Part shown: in pieces, positions 55,965 through 64,000 of the stretch
Numbering within the stretch: position 1 is the first letter of the stretch
How the letters are laid out: every line of letters starts with the position of its first letter
Origin: Halorussus salinisoli
GTDB taxonomy: Archaea; Halobacteriota; Halobacteria; Halobacteriales; Haladaptataceae
NCBI GenBank assembly: GCA_005239435.1
Contig: SZNP01000007.1
Coordinates: 186,001-250,000, forward strand
Length of the DNA: 64,000 nucleotides
Direction: 5' to 3'
Made by a program: the position numbers and the translations under genes
Notes under the pieces: generated by a model
Seen by the model: the letters and a program-made list of their open reading frames with translations, nothing else
Database searches by the model: none
What the model was told of the DNA's origin: nothing

Positions 55965-57611
55965 TCAGTCGTACGACTCGCGCGCCGCGACCTGTACTCT
56001 GGTCCCGTCGTAGGCCGCGAACAGTTTCCGGCCCTCGCGCTCGAATCGGATGCCGTCGAGGGTCACGTTCTCGCCAGCGGCGGGAATCGGCGCGTCGGCG
56101 ACCGTCGAGTTGTTCCGCGTGACGTGGAGGTCGAACTCGCCCTCGCTCGGGACGACGGCGACCGACCGGTTGGCGAGCGTCGGCCCGGCGATGGCGCGGT
56201 CCGAGGCGAAGGTGTGGGTCCACTCGTCGTCGTCCGGGCCGCGGAGCCAGACCTGATACGCGGTGGGACCGTTGAGGACCGACCAGCCCCGGCGCTGGAC
56301 GTCGACGACCTCCGACCAACCGACGCCGCCGACCCGGACTCGCGCTCGGCCGCGGAACGCGAGGCGACCCTTCGAGACCGCCTGGGTCCAGATTTCGCGG
56401 TCCTCTTCGACAACGATGACGCCGCTGGTCGTCACGTCGGTCGTCTCGCCGAACAGCGAGACGTCGATTGCCGAGACCTTCTGATTCGGGACGTTTTCGG
56501 CGTAGGTCACGTTGTAACCCTCGACCTCGATTCCGGGACCGTCTCCGGGAACGCTTCCGTCGTCTACCGTGGTGAGGTTGACCGGGACCGCGACCCCGAC
56601 CATGATCGCCAGCGGGAGCAGGAGCGCGAGCAGGCCGACCTGCTGGCGGGATACGTCGCCGAAGATGGGACGGCGGTCCGCGGTCGCCGCGACGGTGGTC
56701 AGGCCCGCCAGCGCGACCACGAAGACGACGCCCAGCCCTCGGTAGAGGACGTAGGTGCTCTCGCCGCGGTACCACCAGAGCGCCCAGAGGGTCATCGACA
56801 TGCCGAGGACGAACGCGCCGGTCCAGAGTCGGAGCGCGCCGACGCGTTCGCGCCGTCGGTAGAGGACCACGACGCCGAGCAGAACCCCGAGCAGGAGACC
56901 GAGCGCGTGGCCCTGCACCGCGATGCCGAACCACCACGGGTTGCCGAAACTCCGGGAGGCCGACCCGGAAATCACGGGGTCGCGCATGGCGAGGTAGACG
57001 GTCCGGATGGCTCCCTGCGCCGAGACGGCGACCACGGTCATCAGGGGGTAACGAACCAGCGCGAAGCCGACGAACGCGAACACGACGCCAGAGAAGCCGA
57101 TGATGGGTCCCCACGAGAACAGGCCGGTGGCGACGCCGACGAGCGCCACGCCCGCGGGGAAGATGACGAACGCTCGAATCCAGGGGTTCGAGGTCCGCGA
57201 GAAGAACGGGTTCTCGCCGCGCTTCGTCGGGAAGTGGCCGAAGAAGTACTCCGCGAGCGGCGCGACTGCGAGGGTCGTGGTGAGGTTGCCGACGAGGTGT
57301 CCCGGCCCGGTGTGGGAGAAGGGTCCGAGCAACCAGCCGACGGGGTAGAGGTACGACCACGACGAGAACGGGAGCGTCACGGGGTCTCGCCAGTGGCTCC
57401 AGCCCTGCTGGACGAACAGGTACACCGCGAGGACGCCCACCACCGAGACGAGCGTTCCCCACGGCACGCCGAGCAGGAAGCGCGAGCGAAGTCGCTGGCC
57501 CCACCGGCCGTTCGGGCCGTCGAGTCGCCGAACCAGCGCGAGCGACAGTAGAACGACGACCGGGATGGCGACCTGCTCCGGCGCGGGCAACCACGTGGGC
57601 AACTGAACCAT
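55965..57611 (-). CDS. Rhomboid-family intramembrane serine protease with C-terminal extracytoplasmic domain
   Basis: 548 residues. The rhomboid core is shown by FSHTGPGHLVGNLTTTL, the nucleophile motif GFSGVVFAFVG (GxSG) and the catalytic His helix GHALGLLLGVLLGV. Rhomboids cut single-pass membrane proteins. Further helices run to about residue 360, followed by a beta-rich ~190-residue domain (VTYAENVPNQKVSAIDVSLFGETTDVTTSG...GGVGWSEVVDVQRRGWSVLNGPTAYQVWLRGP) that I do not recognise. ATG 57611 is preferred over 57635, because the TATA-like ATTTATAT sits 27 nt upstream of 57611 and would overlap the earlier codon. Confidence 0.85.
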   Translation of the reverse strand: MVQLPTWLPAPEQVAIPVVVLLSLALVRRLDGPNGRWGQRLRSRFLLGVPWGTLVSVVGVLAVYLFVQQGWSHWRDPVTLPFSSWSYLYPVGWLLGPFSHTGPGHLVGNLTTTLAVAPLAEYFFGHFPTKRGENPFFSRTSNPWIRAFVIFPAGVALVGVATGLFSWGPIIGFSGVVFAFVGFALVRYPLMTVVAVSAQGAIRTVYLAMRDPVISGSASRSFGNPWWFGIAVQGHALGLLLGVLLGVVVLYRRRERVGALRLWTGAFVLGMSMTLWALWWYRGESTYVLYRGLGVVFVVALAGLTTVAATADRRPIFGDVSRQQVGLLALLLPLAIMVGVAVPVNLTTVDDGSVPGDGPGIEVEGYNVTYAENVPNQKVSAIDVSLFGETTDVTTSGVIVVEEDREIWTQAVSKGRLAFRGRARVRVGGVGWSEVVDVQRRGWSVLNGPTAYQVWLRGPDDDEWTHTFASDRAIAGPTLANRSVAVVPSEGEFDLHVTRNNSTVADAPIPAAGENVTLDGIRFEREGRKLFAAYDGTRVQVAARESYD

Positions 57612-57633
57612 ACCGACGTATTTGACCAGCATC

Positions 57634-57641
57634 ATATAAAT
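57634..57641 (-). promoter_or_regulatory. TATA-like box of the rhomboid gene (decides the start)
   Basis: Minus-strand ATTTATAT is centred 27 nt upstream of ATG 57611, so transcription would begin at that codon. An alternative ATG at 57635 lies inside the element and can be excluded on this ground. Confidence 0.6.
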
Positions 57642-58131
57642 CGGTGGCTGGATTCGACTCGAAAATCGAACCGAGTCGGTCCGGATAGAGACCGAGGACC
57701 CCTCGACGGGAGCCCGGTATTATTAGAATTCTAATTATTCATCCGAACGAAACCTGGACTTCTGGACTACGGGCTACGCTCGGTGCCACATCCCATAGAA
57801 CGCGCCCGACGTCACAGATTACGGGATGCACCCGACGCCACAGACGACAGGGATGCGCCGCACACTCGGCCGCGCGAGTTGCGTGGCCGAGCGTGTGAGC
57901 GGGGAGGGACGGGGCGCGGTGGCGGTGCGGTTGTGGTGGCGATGAGGTTATGATTGACTCACGGAGTAACTAGCTTTCTCGACGTTTCCTCTGTTCGTAT
58001 CACCATCTTGATTGTCCCGGCCAGAAGCGAGCGACTCACCGACTTCGAGGACGGCCACGACTCCATTCTACGCTCCAGAGCGAAGAAGCCTCATCGTAAT
58101 GTTGAAACGCGCAAAGCCTGAATTGAGAGGT
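57642..58131. other. Intergenic stretch with palindrome and hairpin, no supported gene
   Basis: A perfect 14-bp palindrome, ATTAGAATTCTAAT, lies at 57722-57735. A hairpin with arms CACAC-TCGGCC (57861-57871) and GGCCGA-GC-GTGTG (57885-57897) follows. Its downstream part (57900-57985) shares short motifs with the repeat-bearing region at 18.6 kb (GCGGTGCGG, then TAGCT). The last ~60 bp lead into rpoL. Confidence 0.5.
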
Positions 58132-58416
58132 ATGGAACTACGGGTCATCGAGAAGGCCGACGACGAACTCTCCATCGAAATCGCCGGAGAGGACCACACC
58201 TTCATGAACGTGCTGAAGGGCACGCTCCTCGAACAGGAGACCGTCGCGGCCGCAACGTACGACATGAACCCCGAGCAGTCCGGCGGCCAGACCGAACCGA
58301 TTCTGACGATAAAGACCGAGGAGGGTGCCGACCCCCTCGACACGCTGGAGGACGCCGCGGGCGACATCAGAGGCAAGACCACGGCGTTCCAGGACGCCTA
58401 CGAGAACGCGGCCTAA
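58132..58416 (+). CDS. rpoL: DNA-directed RNA polymerase subunit L (Rpb11/AC19-like)
   Basis: 94 residues from ATG 58132: [34 protein letters not shown], with the family's DHT-N-L core and [27 protein letters not shown]. RpoL pairs with RpoD to nucleate assembly of archaeal RNA polymerase. An in-frame ATG at 58099 would add 11 basic residues not typical for the family, so 58132 is preferred. Stand-alone gene. Confidence 0.92.
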   Translation: MELRVIEKADDELSIEIAGEDHTFMNVLKGTLLEQETVAAATYDMNPEQSGGQTEPILTIKTEEGADPLDTLEDAAGDIRGKTTAFQDAYENAA

Positions 58417-58806
58417 GCGAACCCCCACGAACGGCCCGCGACCAAGCAACGTTCGCATTTCTCCAAGCAACATAGTTGTTCCTTTTAGACGATACTTTGC
58501 CCCTCTGAGAATCGTATTTGTTTCTCGCAGGTGGCTTCTTCCAATCTGTCCGACCGGCACCGAACACACCGGTCCGACTGGCCGCGACCGAGCGCGTCGG
58601 CGAACGAGATTCGCGGGCAGTCCACGCCGCCGGGCCGTCGATATCGTTCACTCCGTTCATCACCTGCCCGCGAGTGACCGGTTCGAGAATCCGGCGGTAG
58701 AGCGTCTAAAGCTGGGAATAAGCCGCGCCTAACCGTCGTAATCGGGCACGGAACTCCGAAACGGTCGGGGCCGTTTATTGACGCAGTCGGAAAAGCCTCG
58801 TCCCGT
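58417..58806. other. Intergenic stretch, no supported gene
   Basis: Both strands contain only short, motif-free frames. The last ~35 bp hold a TTTATTG element about 30 nt before the ATG at 58807, a likely promoter. An imperfect ACGAT...ATCGT pair near 58480-58510 is too short to call. Confidence 0.4.
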
Positions 58807-59607
58807 ATGAGAACACGCGTAGTAGTCGTAGCGACGCTCGTACTGCTCGCCGGGACCTCCTCGGCGCTCGCGGTGACTCCGAACGCACACACCGACTCGT
58901 CGGCAGTCGAACCGGGCGCGATTTCGGCCCAAGACGACGCGCAGAACGAGACCGAACTGACCTACGAGAATCTAACTATAGAGCGGTTGAACCTCACCAA
59001 CGCCACCGTCCAGCAGGTGGTGCTGAACGAGACGCTACTCAGCCAGAGCGACACCGAGACGACGGACGCCGAGACGACGCCGGCCGAAACGGCCGGAGCG
59101 AACTCTCTGGGCACCACCACGGCGTCGAATCTCACGGTCGTCAACGCGACGCTCCATAACGTGACGCTTCGAGACGTGACGATTCGGAATCAGACCGTCG
59201 CCGACCAGCTATTCGGCGGCGAAGCGCCCGAGGGCGAGAACGCCACCCTCGAAAACGCTTCGCTGTCGGAGATCAGCGTCGATTCGCTGTCGGTGAACTC
59301 GACTCTCGTCGGCTCCGTCGAGGTCAACGACGTGCGCACGGCCATCTCCCCCGGCGGAACGGGTGACGCCGCGGAAATAGAGGGCCAGCCGACGGTCGAA
59401 GTCGAGGACATGAGCGTCGGTAGCGCCACTCTCGACAGCGTGGAAGCCGACAGCGTCAGCGTCGAGAACGCCTCTGTCGGTCTCGGCGTCCTCGGCGGCG
59501 GCGCAGGCGGCGAGGAGACGACGACCGGTGACGACGTGGGCGGCGAAGCGACCACCACGACCGGCGAAGGCAACGAGAGCAGCGCGCTCCGCGCACCCGA
59601 GGCGTAG
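58807..59607 (+). CDS. Secreted, sequon-rich protein with pentapeptide-like repeats
   Basis: 266 residues. A Sec-type signal (MRTRVVVVATLVLLAGTSSALA) is followed by a mature protein with 14 N-x-S/T sequons, such as ENLTIERLNLTNATVQQVVLNETLL and SNLTVVNATLHNVTLRDVTIRNQT. The A(D/N)LxxVxxxxVT-type spacing resembles right-handed beta-helix (pentapeptide-like) repeats. The C terminus is a Thr/Gly linker (GGEETTTGDDVGGEATTTTGE) without a membrane anchor. It is probably a heavily N-glycosylated extracellular protein. Family and function unknown. Confidence 0.7.
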   Translation: MRTRVVVVATLVLLAGTSSALAVTPNAHTDSSAVEPGAISAQDDAQNETELTYENLTIERLNLTNATVQQVVLNETLLSQSDTETTDAETTPAETAGANSLGTTTASNLTVVNATLHNVTLRDVTIRNQTVADQLFGGEAPEGENATLENASLSEISVDSLSVNSTLVGSVEVNDVRTAISPGGTGDAAEIEGQPTVEVEDMSVGSATLDSVEADSVSVENASVGLGVLGGGAGGEETTTGDDVGGEATTTTGEGNESSALRAPEA

Positions 59608-59654
59608 TCGACCGACGGCCTCTCCGTTCGTGAATCGTAGTCCGACCGTGCCCG

Positions 59655-60026
59655 CTATTCTTCGGCGTCGACATCGTCCAGCAGTTCCTCGGCCTCTGCG
59701 ACGCTATCGGTGGTTTCGACCGTGTACTCCACGTCGCCCGCCCGGTCGAACTGCATCTTCGCCAGCGGCGAGTCGCCGACGACTCTGACGACGGTGCCCA
59801 CGTCGTGGGCCGAGAGGAAGGTCTTCGACCGTTCGAGGTGGTCTTTGGCCTCCTGCGGACTCGCTTCCAACTCCCGAATGTCGGTCACTACGTCGAATCC
59901 GGAGTCGAGTCGCTTCGCCGCCTCGATGGTCTTCTCCGCCGACGCCGCGGCCTCCTCCTCGTCGAACTTCCCACCGAGCGTGACGTACAGCCGGTTAGCG
60001 TCCAAATCCGCTTCGATTTCGTGCAT
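59655..60026 (-). CDS. Small cytoplasmic alpha/beta protein, possibly STAS-like
   Basis: 123 residues. Pattern: HEIEADLDANRLYVTLGGKFDEEEAAASAEKTIEAAKRLDSGFDVVTDIRELEASPQEAKDHLERSKTFLSAHDVGTVVRVVGDSPLAKMQFDRAGDVEYTVETTDSVAEAEELLDD. Strand-helix alternation with a TDIRE turn is reminiscent of STAS/SpoIIAA-like folds, which serve as regulatory domains, but the identity is low and I mark it as a hint only. No operon partner: hisF lies 94 bp downstream in genome order on the same strand. Confidence 0.65.
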   Translation of the reverse strand: MHEIEADLDANRLYVTLGGKFDEEEAAASAEKTIEAAKRLDSGFDVVTDIRELEASPQEAKDHLERSKTFLSAHDVGTVVRVVGDSPLAKMQFDRAGDVEYTVETTDSVAEAEELLDDVDAEE

Positions 60027-60120
60027 CGAAACCCACGTCTAACTGACGGAATTTTTATCTTCGGGATTTGGAAACGAACTCTGACGATATTTTATCTCTT
60101 ACAGCAGAGGGAAACTTCGG

Positions 60121-60936
60121 TCAGAGCCGGATCGGAAGGTCGCGGTCGTCGAGATACTCCTTGACCTCTCGGATCGAGTACTCGCCGAAGTGGAAGATAG
60201 AGGCCGCAAGTGCCGCGTCGGCCCCCGCGTCGGTGAACACGTCGTACATGTCCTCCGGGCCGCCGCATCCCGACGAGGCGATGACCGGCGTGTCCACGGC
60301 GTCACAGACCGCCTCCGTCAGCGGGATGTCGTAGCCCTCCTCGGTGCCGTCCCTGTCGATGGAGTTGACGAACAGTTCGCCAGCGCCGCGGGACTCGGCT
60401 TCCGCGGCCCACTCCACCACGTCGAGGTCGGTACCCTCCCGGCCGCCCTTGACGGTACACTCGAACCAGCAGGACTCGCCGTCCACCTCGACGTAGTGTT
60501 CGCCTCGCTCGTCGTAGCGTCGCTTGGCGTCCACCGAGATGACGATGCACTGGCTTCCGAAGGCTTCTGCGCCCGCCTCGATGAGGCCGGGATTCGCTAT
60601 CGCACCGGAGTTGATGGACACCTTGTCCGCGCCCGCCCGGAGGGTCTCCTTGATGTCGTCGGTCGTCCGGATACCTCCACCCACCGTGAGGGGGATGAAT
60701 ATCTCGTCGGCCACGTCCTCCACGACGCCGAGCATGGTCTCCCGGCCGTCGGCGCTCGCGGTGATGTCGAGGAAGACGAACTCGTCGGCCCCCGACTCGT
60801 TGTACGCGCGGGCCATCTCCACCGGGTCGCCGGTGTATTCGAGGTTCTCGAAGTTGACGCCCGTGTAGACTGCGGGATTCCCGTCCTCGTCCAGGTCCAC
60901 GTCGATGCACGGAATTACTCGTTTGGTGAGGGTCAT
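60121..60936 (-). CDS. hisF: Imidazole glycerol phosphate synthase, cyclase subunit HisF
   Basis: 271 residues, a (beta/alpha)8 barrel. Catalytic Asp residues lie in [12 protein letters not shown] and [12 protein letters not shown]. Phosphate-binding motifs are [31 protein letters not shown] and [17 protein letters not shown]. HisF with HisH makes imidazole glycerol phosphate and AICAR in histidine synthesis. The start ATG 60936 gives [16 protein letters not shown]. As is usual in haloarchaea, the partner HisH is not adjacent. Confidence 0.93.
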   Translation of the reverse strand: MTLTKRVIPCIDVDLDEDGNPAVYTGVNFENLEYTGDPVEMARAYNESGADEFVFLDITASADGRETMLGVVEDVADEIFIPLTVGGGIRTTDDIKETLRAGADKVSINSGAIANPGLIEAGAEAFGSQCIVISVDAKRRYDERGEHYVEVDGESCWFECTVKGGREGTDLDVVEWAAEAESRGAGELFVNSIDRDGTEEGYDIPLTEAVCDAVDTPVIASSGCGGPEDMYDVFTDAGADAALAASIFHFGEYSIREVKEYLDDRDLPIRL

Positions 60937-61020
60937 TTCGTTACTCGTGAGTTGGCACGAGCACGGTTTTACGGTTTCGACTGTGGCAGTCGTCGGAACC
61001 GAGAACCCCGACCTCTTCGC

Positions 61021-61104
61021 GTGACGGTGGCGTTTGGAATCGCCGCGCTCGACGGCACGTACACCCCGGCGCGTGCTGGCGCGGCACGAGTCGGCGCCAA
61101 CCGT
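61021..61104 (+). repeat. Dispersed structured repeat, short copy D
   Basis: GTGACGGTGG...CACGTACACCCCGGCGCGTGCTGGCGCG...GGCGCCAACCG aligns with the first half of the copies at 18476 and 61810 (minus strand), including the GCGCGTGCTGGCG core and the GCGCCAACC end. The second half (to GTGAGGCC) is missing. Confidence 0.55.
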
Positions 61105-61213
61105 GTCTTCCGACCACGTTCCTCGGTATCGTCAGTAGCCACCCCTCCACGTTCGAATCCCGTCCCCCGAACCCCAACTTTCACGACTACACGCCTCGCA
61201 TCTCCCGACTACC

Positions 61214-61540
61214 ATGGCCTGCAAGATGGTGATTCTGGCGTCGCGCAAGGAGGACACCAGCCACGACGAGTGCATCGAGTACATGCACGAGGACCACGCA
61301 CCCCTCGTGAACGACCTGCCCAATCTCCAGCGATACACTTCCTCGGTCCCGACCGACCCCGAGAAGGCGGGCTACGACTACGTGGCCCAACTCTGGTTCC
61401 AGAGCCCCGGCGAGATGAACGAAGCCTTCGAATCCGAGCAGGGCCGGGAGGTCCAGCAGGACGCCACCACCTTCCTCGACATGGACGCGACGAAGATGAT
61501 TCCCGCCGTGAACGAGACGGTTCACTACGAGGCGGAGTAG
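61214..61540 (+). CDS. EthD-like dimeric alpha/beta-barrel protein
   Basis: 108 residues. Sequence CKMVILASRKEDTSHDECIEYMHEDHAPLVNDLPNLQRYTSSVPTDP, then YDYVAQLWFQSPGEMNEAFESEQGREVQQDATTFLDMDATKMIPAVNETV. This is the EthD plan: first strand, HxxHxPL helix, YV strand, F/A helix and final DM strand. Members act in monooxygenase- or ring-modification pathways or as small stress proteins. The substrate is unknown. ATG 61214 is the only plausible start. Confidence 0.85.
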   Translation: MACKMVILASRKEDTSHDECIEYMHEDHAPLVNDLPNLQRYTSSVPTDPEKAGYDYVAQLWFQSPGEMNEAFESEQGREVQQDATTFLDMDATKMIPAVNETVHYEAE

Positions 61541-62024
61541 GTCTAGAGCGGGATTCGAGGTCTTTTTCGCAGTTTCACGGGTTCGTCAGGAACGTCAGCA
61601 ATTGAAGTAGTGACGGGATAGAAAGCCCCCGCCCGGTCGCGGTCGCTGACCGACATATCCGTAGGTCGGGCGGTGCTGAGAGACCTGCAGATAGGGGCCG
61701 GTCAGACGACCACGGGCCTCCGGCCCGCGACCGGGCGGCCCCTTTCAGTCCACCCAGACAGCAGTTTGCGTGGGCGAGCGCATCCTGATGTTATGGGGCA
61801 CCGAGCGCTGGCCTCACGCCTCCCCAACCTCTTCCTTCGCTCCTTTCAGTCGCTCAGTCGTCCCTCGCGCGGTTGGCGCGACCCGCGAGGGATCACGCCA
61901 GCACGCGCCGAGGTGCACGTGACATCGAGTGTGCCGGAGTTCCGGAATCCCCGTCACAGAGCCGGAATTCCAAAATCCATCGTCACGAAACCACTCCCGA
62001 CCGAGGCCGAAACCCGCCGTTTCG
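61541..62024. other. Intergenic stretch with a full copy of the dispersed repeat
   Basis: Contains no supported gene. GGCGGCCCCTTTCAGTCC near 61734-61752 is an inverted copy of the GGACTGAAAGGGGCC motif seen at 5855. It lies in a strongly hairpin-prone zone (GGGCCTCCGGCCCGCGACCG). Repeat copy B occupies 61810-61957. Confidence 0.5.
61810..61957 (-). repeat. Dispersed structured repeat, copy B
   Basis: Read on the minus strand it begins GTGACG, passes through CGGCGCGTGCTGGCG, a TCCCTCGCGGGTCGCGCC arm, CCAACCGCGCGAGGGA and ends GGTTGGGGAGGCGTGAGGCC. The order and sequence match copy A at 18476-18607. Self-complementary blocks (TCCCTCGCG / CGCGAGGGA) predict a long hairpin. Confidence 0.65.
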
Positions 62025-63794
62025 TCAGTCCAGTTCGTAGACTCTGGCCTCGTAGGGTCGCATCTCGAACGACTGCGGCCCTTCGGCATCAATCGCGTAA
62101 TTGTGGACGACGCACTCCGCGTCGTCGTAGTCCACGCTCCCCGGGAGCGAGAACGTCGGCGTTCCCTCGTCGAAGTTCAGTACCGTGAGGAGTCGGTCGT
62201 CGTCGAGCGTCCGGAGGTAGGCGTAGACGTCCGGGTCGTCGGGGAGGAGGAGTTCGTAGTCGCCGTAGATGGCCGCGGGCGTCGCCTGCCGGAACTCGAT
62301 TAGTTCGCGGTAGTAGTGCCAGATGGAATCGTCCCTGGCTCTCGCGTCCGCGACGTTCACTGCGTCGTGGTTGGGATTGACCGGTATCCACGGCTCCCCC
62401 TCGGTGAATCCCGCATTCTCCGAGTCGTCCCACTGCATCGGCGTTCGGGCGTTGTCCCGACTTCGATAGCTCACGATTTCCAGAATCTCGTCCGTCTCCC
62501 ACCCTTCCTCGCGCTTTCGCTGGACGAAGTTCCGGGCGCTCACGTCTTGGACCTGCGATTCGCGCTCGAAGGGGAAGTTCGTCATGCCGATTTCGTCGCC
62601 CTGATAGACGTAGGGAGTCCCCCGGAGGGTGAACAGCATCGTCGCCAGCATCTTGGCGGACTCGATGCGGTAGAGACCGTCGTCGCCGAACCGCGAGAGC
62701 ATCCGGGGCCAGTCGTGATTGCCGAGGTAGACGCTGTTCCAGCCCTCGCCGTGCAGTCCGTTCTGCCACTTGGACAGGACCCGCTTGAACTCGGGGAGCG
62801 AGAACTCGCCGACGGTCCAGCGGTCCCCGCTCTCGCCGTAGTCGAGCGTGACGTGTTCGAAGTGAAATACCATGTTCAGGCCGTCGCCGTCCGGTCCGAG
62901 ATACTGCTGGGCCTGTTCGATGCTCGCACCCGGCATCTCGCCGACCGTCATCACGTCACGGCCCTCCAGCACCTCCTCGTACATCTCGGCGACGTACTCG
63001 TGGGCGCGCGGCCCGGTCATGAAGTGCTCCGCGCCGGTCCACCCCGAGTCGGGGTCGCCGTCGGGTAGGCCGTCTGCCTTCGAGATGAGGTCGATGACGT
63101 CCATACGGAAGCCGTCGATGCCCTTGTCGAGCCACCACCGCATCATGTCGTAGATGCGCTCGCGGACCTCGGGGTTGCGCCAGTTGAGGTCGGGTTGCTT
63201 CTCGTCGAAGAGGTGGAGGTAGTACGCCTCGGTGCGCTCGTCGTAGGACCACGCCGACCCGCCGAACGCCGACTCCCAGTTGTTCGGCGGTTTCCCCTTC
63301 CCGCCCGGCCCGTCGCCGCGGCCCTCGCGCCAGATGTAGAAGTCCCGATACTCGCTGTCCTCCGACTCGCGGGCCTGCCGGAACCACTCGTGTTCGTCGG
63401 AGGTGTGGTTGACCACGAGGTCCATGATGAGCCGAATGTCCCGGTCGTGAAGACCGTCCAGAAGGCGGTCGAAGTCGTCCATCGTCCCGAATTCGGCCAT
63501 GATGGCCCGGTAGTCGCGGATGTCGTAGCCGTTGTCGGCGTTGGGCGAGTCGTAGACCGGGTTGAGCCACACCACGTCCACCCCCAGCGCGTCGAGGTAG
63601 TCCAACTTCGCTTCGACGCCGCGCAGATCCCCGATACCGTCGCCGTCGGAGTCGAAGAAGCTCCGCGGATATATCTGGTAGACGACGGCCTCTCTCCACC
63701 ACTCGCGGTTCACGTCGAAGGCGTCGGCCCAGTCCGCAACTTCCCCGGCGTCTCCACTCGGGTCTACCGACGACTGACTTTCTCCTCGCTCCAT
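62025..63794 (-). CDS. Alpha-glucosidase, glycoside hydrolase family 13 (oligo-1,6-glucosidase-like)
   Basis: 589 residues. GH13 regions in order: region I DLVVNHTSDEH, region II GFRMDVID (nucleophile Asp), region III TVGEMPG (acid/base Glu), region IV VYLGNHDWPR (Asp). The start WWREAVVYQIYPRSFFDSDGDGIGDLRG is typical of oligo-1,6-glucosidase and trehalose-type enzymes. It hydrolyses terminal alpha-glucosidic bonds in the cytoplasm; there is no signal peptide. DARAR and NAGFTEGEPWIPVNPN fit alpha-glucosidases. An acidic ~27-residue tail precedes the domain. The exact linkage preference is not predictable. Confidence 0.92.
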   Translation of the reverse strand: MERGESQSSVDPSGDAGEVADWADAFDVNREWWREAVVYQIYPRSFFDSDGDGIGDLRGVEAKLDYLDALGVDVVWLNPVYDSPNADNGYDIRDYRAIMAEFGTMDDFDRLLDGLHDRDIRLIMDLVVNHTSDEHEWFRQARESEDSEYRDFYIWREGRGDGPGGKGKPPNNWESAFGGSAWSYDERTEAYYLHLFDEKQPDLNWRNPEVRERIYDMMRWWLDKGIDGFRMDVIDLISKADGLPDGDPDSGWTGAEHFMTGPRAHEYVAEMYEEVLEGRDVMTVGEMPGASIEQAQQYLGPDGDGLNMVFHFEHVTLDYGESGDRWTVGEFSLPEFKRVLSKWQNGLHGEGWNSVYLGNHDWPRMLSRFGDDGLYRIESAKMLATMLFTLRGTPYVYQGDEIGMTNFPFERESQVQDVSARNFVQRKREEGWETDEILEIVSYRSRDNARTPMQWDDSENAGFTEGEPWIPVNPNHDAVNVADARARDDSIWHYYRELIEFRQATPAAIYGDYELLLPDDPDVYAYLRTLDDDRLLTVLNFDEGTPTFSLPGSVDYDDAECVVHNYAIDAEGPQSFEMRPYEARVYELD

Positions 63795-63866
63795 GTGGAC
63801 ACACGTTCGCGTTCCCGGGGCTTATGTTTGGTTGCGCTTAAGTAGGAGGACCGGAAAATTACTCGC

Positions 63867-64000
63867 ATGGACGACCACGACGACCACACGGACCACGGCC
63901 ACGACGTAGAGGGTCTCGACCGAGTTACTTCGCCGATGCAGGAGTTCTCGATCTCGCAGGTCGGCATCGGCTTCGCGGTCCTCGCTATCGGCCTCGTGGT
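63867..64000 (+). CDS. Small membrane protein, 5' part (runs past the window end)
   Basis: ATG 63867. The visible 44 residues read MDDHDDHTDHGHDVEGLDRVTSPMQEFSISQ and then a hydrophobic helix GIGFAVLAIGLVV. The His/Asp-rich N terminus could bind metal. The arrangement resembles a short haloarchaeal membrane protein family (DUF7550 type, from memory). The stop codon lies outside the window. It is divergent from the alpha-glucosidase gene. Confidence 0.6.
   Translation, partial: MDDHDDHTDHGHDVEGLDRVTSPMQEFSISQVGIGFAVLAIGLV

Noticed and set aside
1..64000. CRISPR array or cas genes
   Set aside because: No regularly spaced repeats of 28-37 bp were seen; the only short tandem arrays are the 36-bp coding repeat at 6335 and the 16-bp duplication at 8132.
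1..64000. Insertion sequence with intact transposase
   Set aside because: No transposase motif (DDE, HUH or serine recombinase) found; only a tyrosine recombinase is present.

Overview
The window is a stretch of chromosome from a halophilic archaeon (class Halobacteria). The evidence is GC-rich third codon positions, very acidic proteins, many Tat (RR) signal peptides with lipoboxes, leaderless-type promoters with a TATA-like box about 27 nt before the start codon, and archaeal information genes (RpoL, eIF1/SUI1, Dph2, a METTL5-like methyltransferase). The genus cannot be fixed from this sequence alone.

Layout. 1-10,000: tail of a coiled-coil protein, a DUF457-type membrane protein, tatA, a Kelch protein, a MaoC-like hotdog protein, a thiolase/DUF35 pair, eIF1, an L-asparaginase and an acyl-CoA synthetase. 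10,000-22,000: two small paralogous membrane proteins, then a module of an RGP-type glycosyltransferase, a complete iron-type ABC importer (binding lipoprotein, fused permease, ATPase) and a large GT-C-type membrane glycosyltransferase. A Nudix hydrolase, a VOC dioxygenase and a GT2 glycosyltransferase follow. Three matching 14-bp dyad sites (TTAGG-N4-CCTAA type) overlap the promoters of the RGP gene, the importer operon and the GT2 gene, which suggests one DtxR-like metal regulon joining iron uptake to glycosylation. 22,000-26,500: small hypothetical and membrane proteins, a Tat-exported Dyp-like lipoprotein, and an alpha/beta hydrolase broken by a 2-bp frameshift.

26,500-35,800 is a formate dehydrogenase-type respiratory locus. 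On the minus strand lie a TorD-like chaperone and a 720-residue iron-sulfur protein with HdrA-like and FlpD/MvhD-like parts. Divergently on the plus strand lie a Tat-exported molybdopterin catalytic subunit, a four-cluster ferredoxin subunit, an unusual two-helix membrane protein and a cytochrome b. 36,200-39,870 is gene-poor and contains a tyrosine recombinase with a ribbon-helix-helix partner, an operator cluster, and possible gene debris.

39,870-42,740 is a polyamine-type ABC importer with no ATPase gene. 42,740-52,820 holds a HisG-like protein, a histidine kinase preceded by an acidic coiled-coil protein, a BNR-repeat protein, a Tat lipoprotein, a metallo-beta-lactamase-fold protein, a repetitive PRC-barrel protein and a YlbF protein. 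52,970-64,000 holds Dph2, a METTL5-like methyltransferase, a rhomboid protease with an extra domain, RpoL, a sequon-rich secreted protein, HisF, a small EthD-like protein, an alpha-glucosidase and a truncated small membrane gene. At least three copies of a 130-150 bp structured repeat lie in the intergenic regions at 18.5, 61.0 and 61.9 kb.
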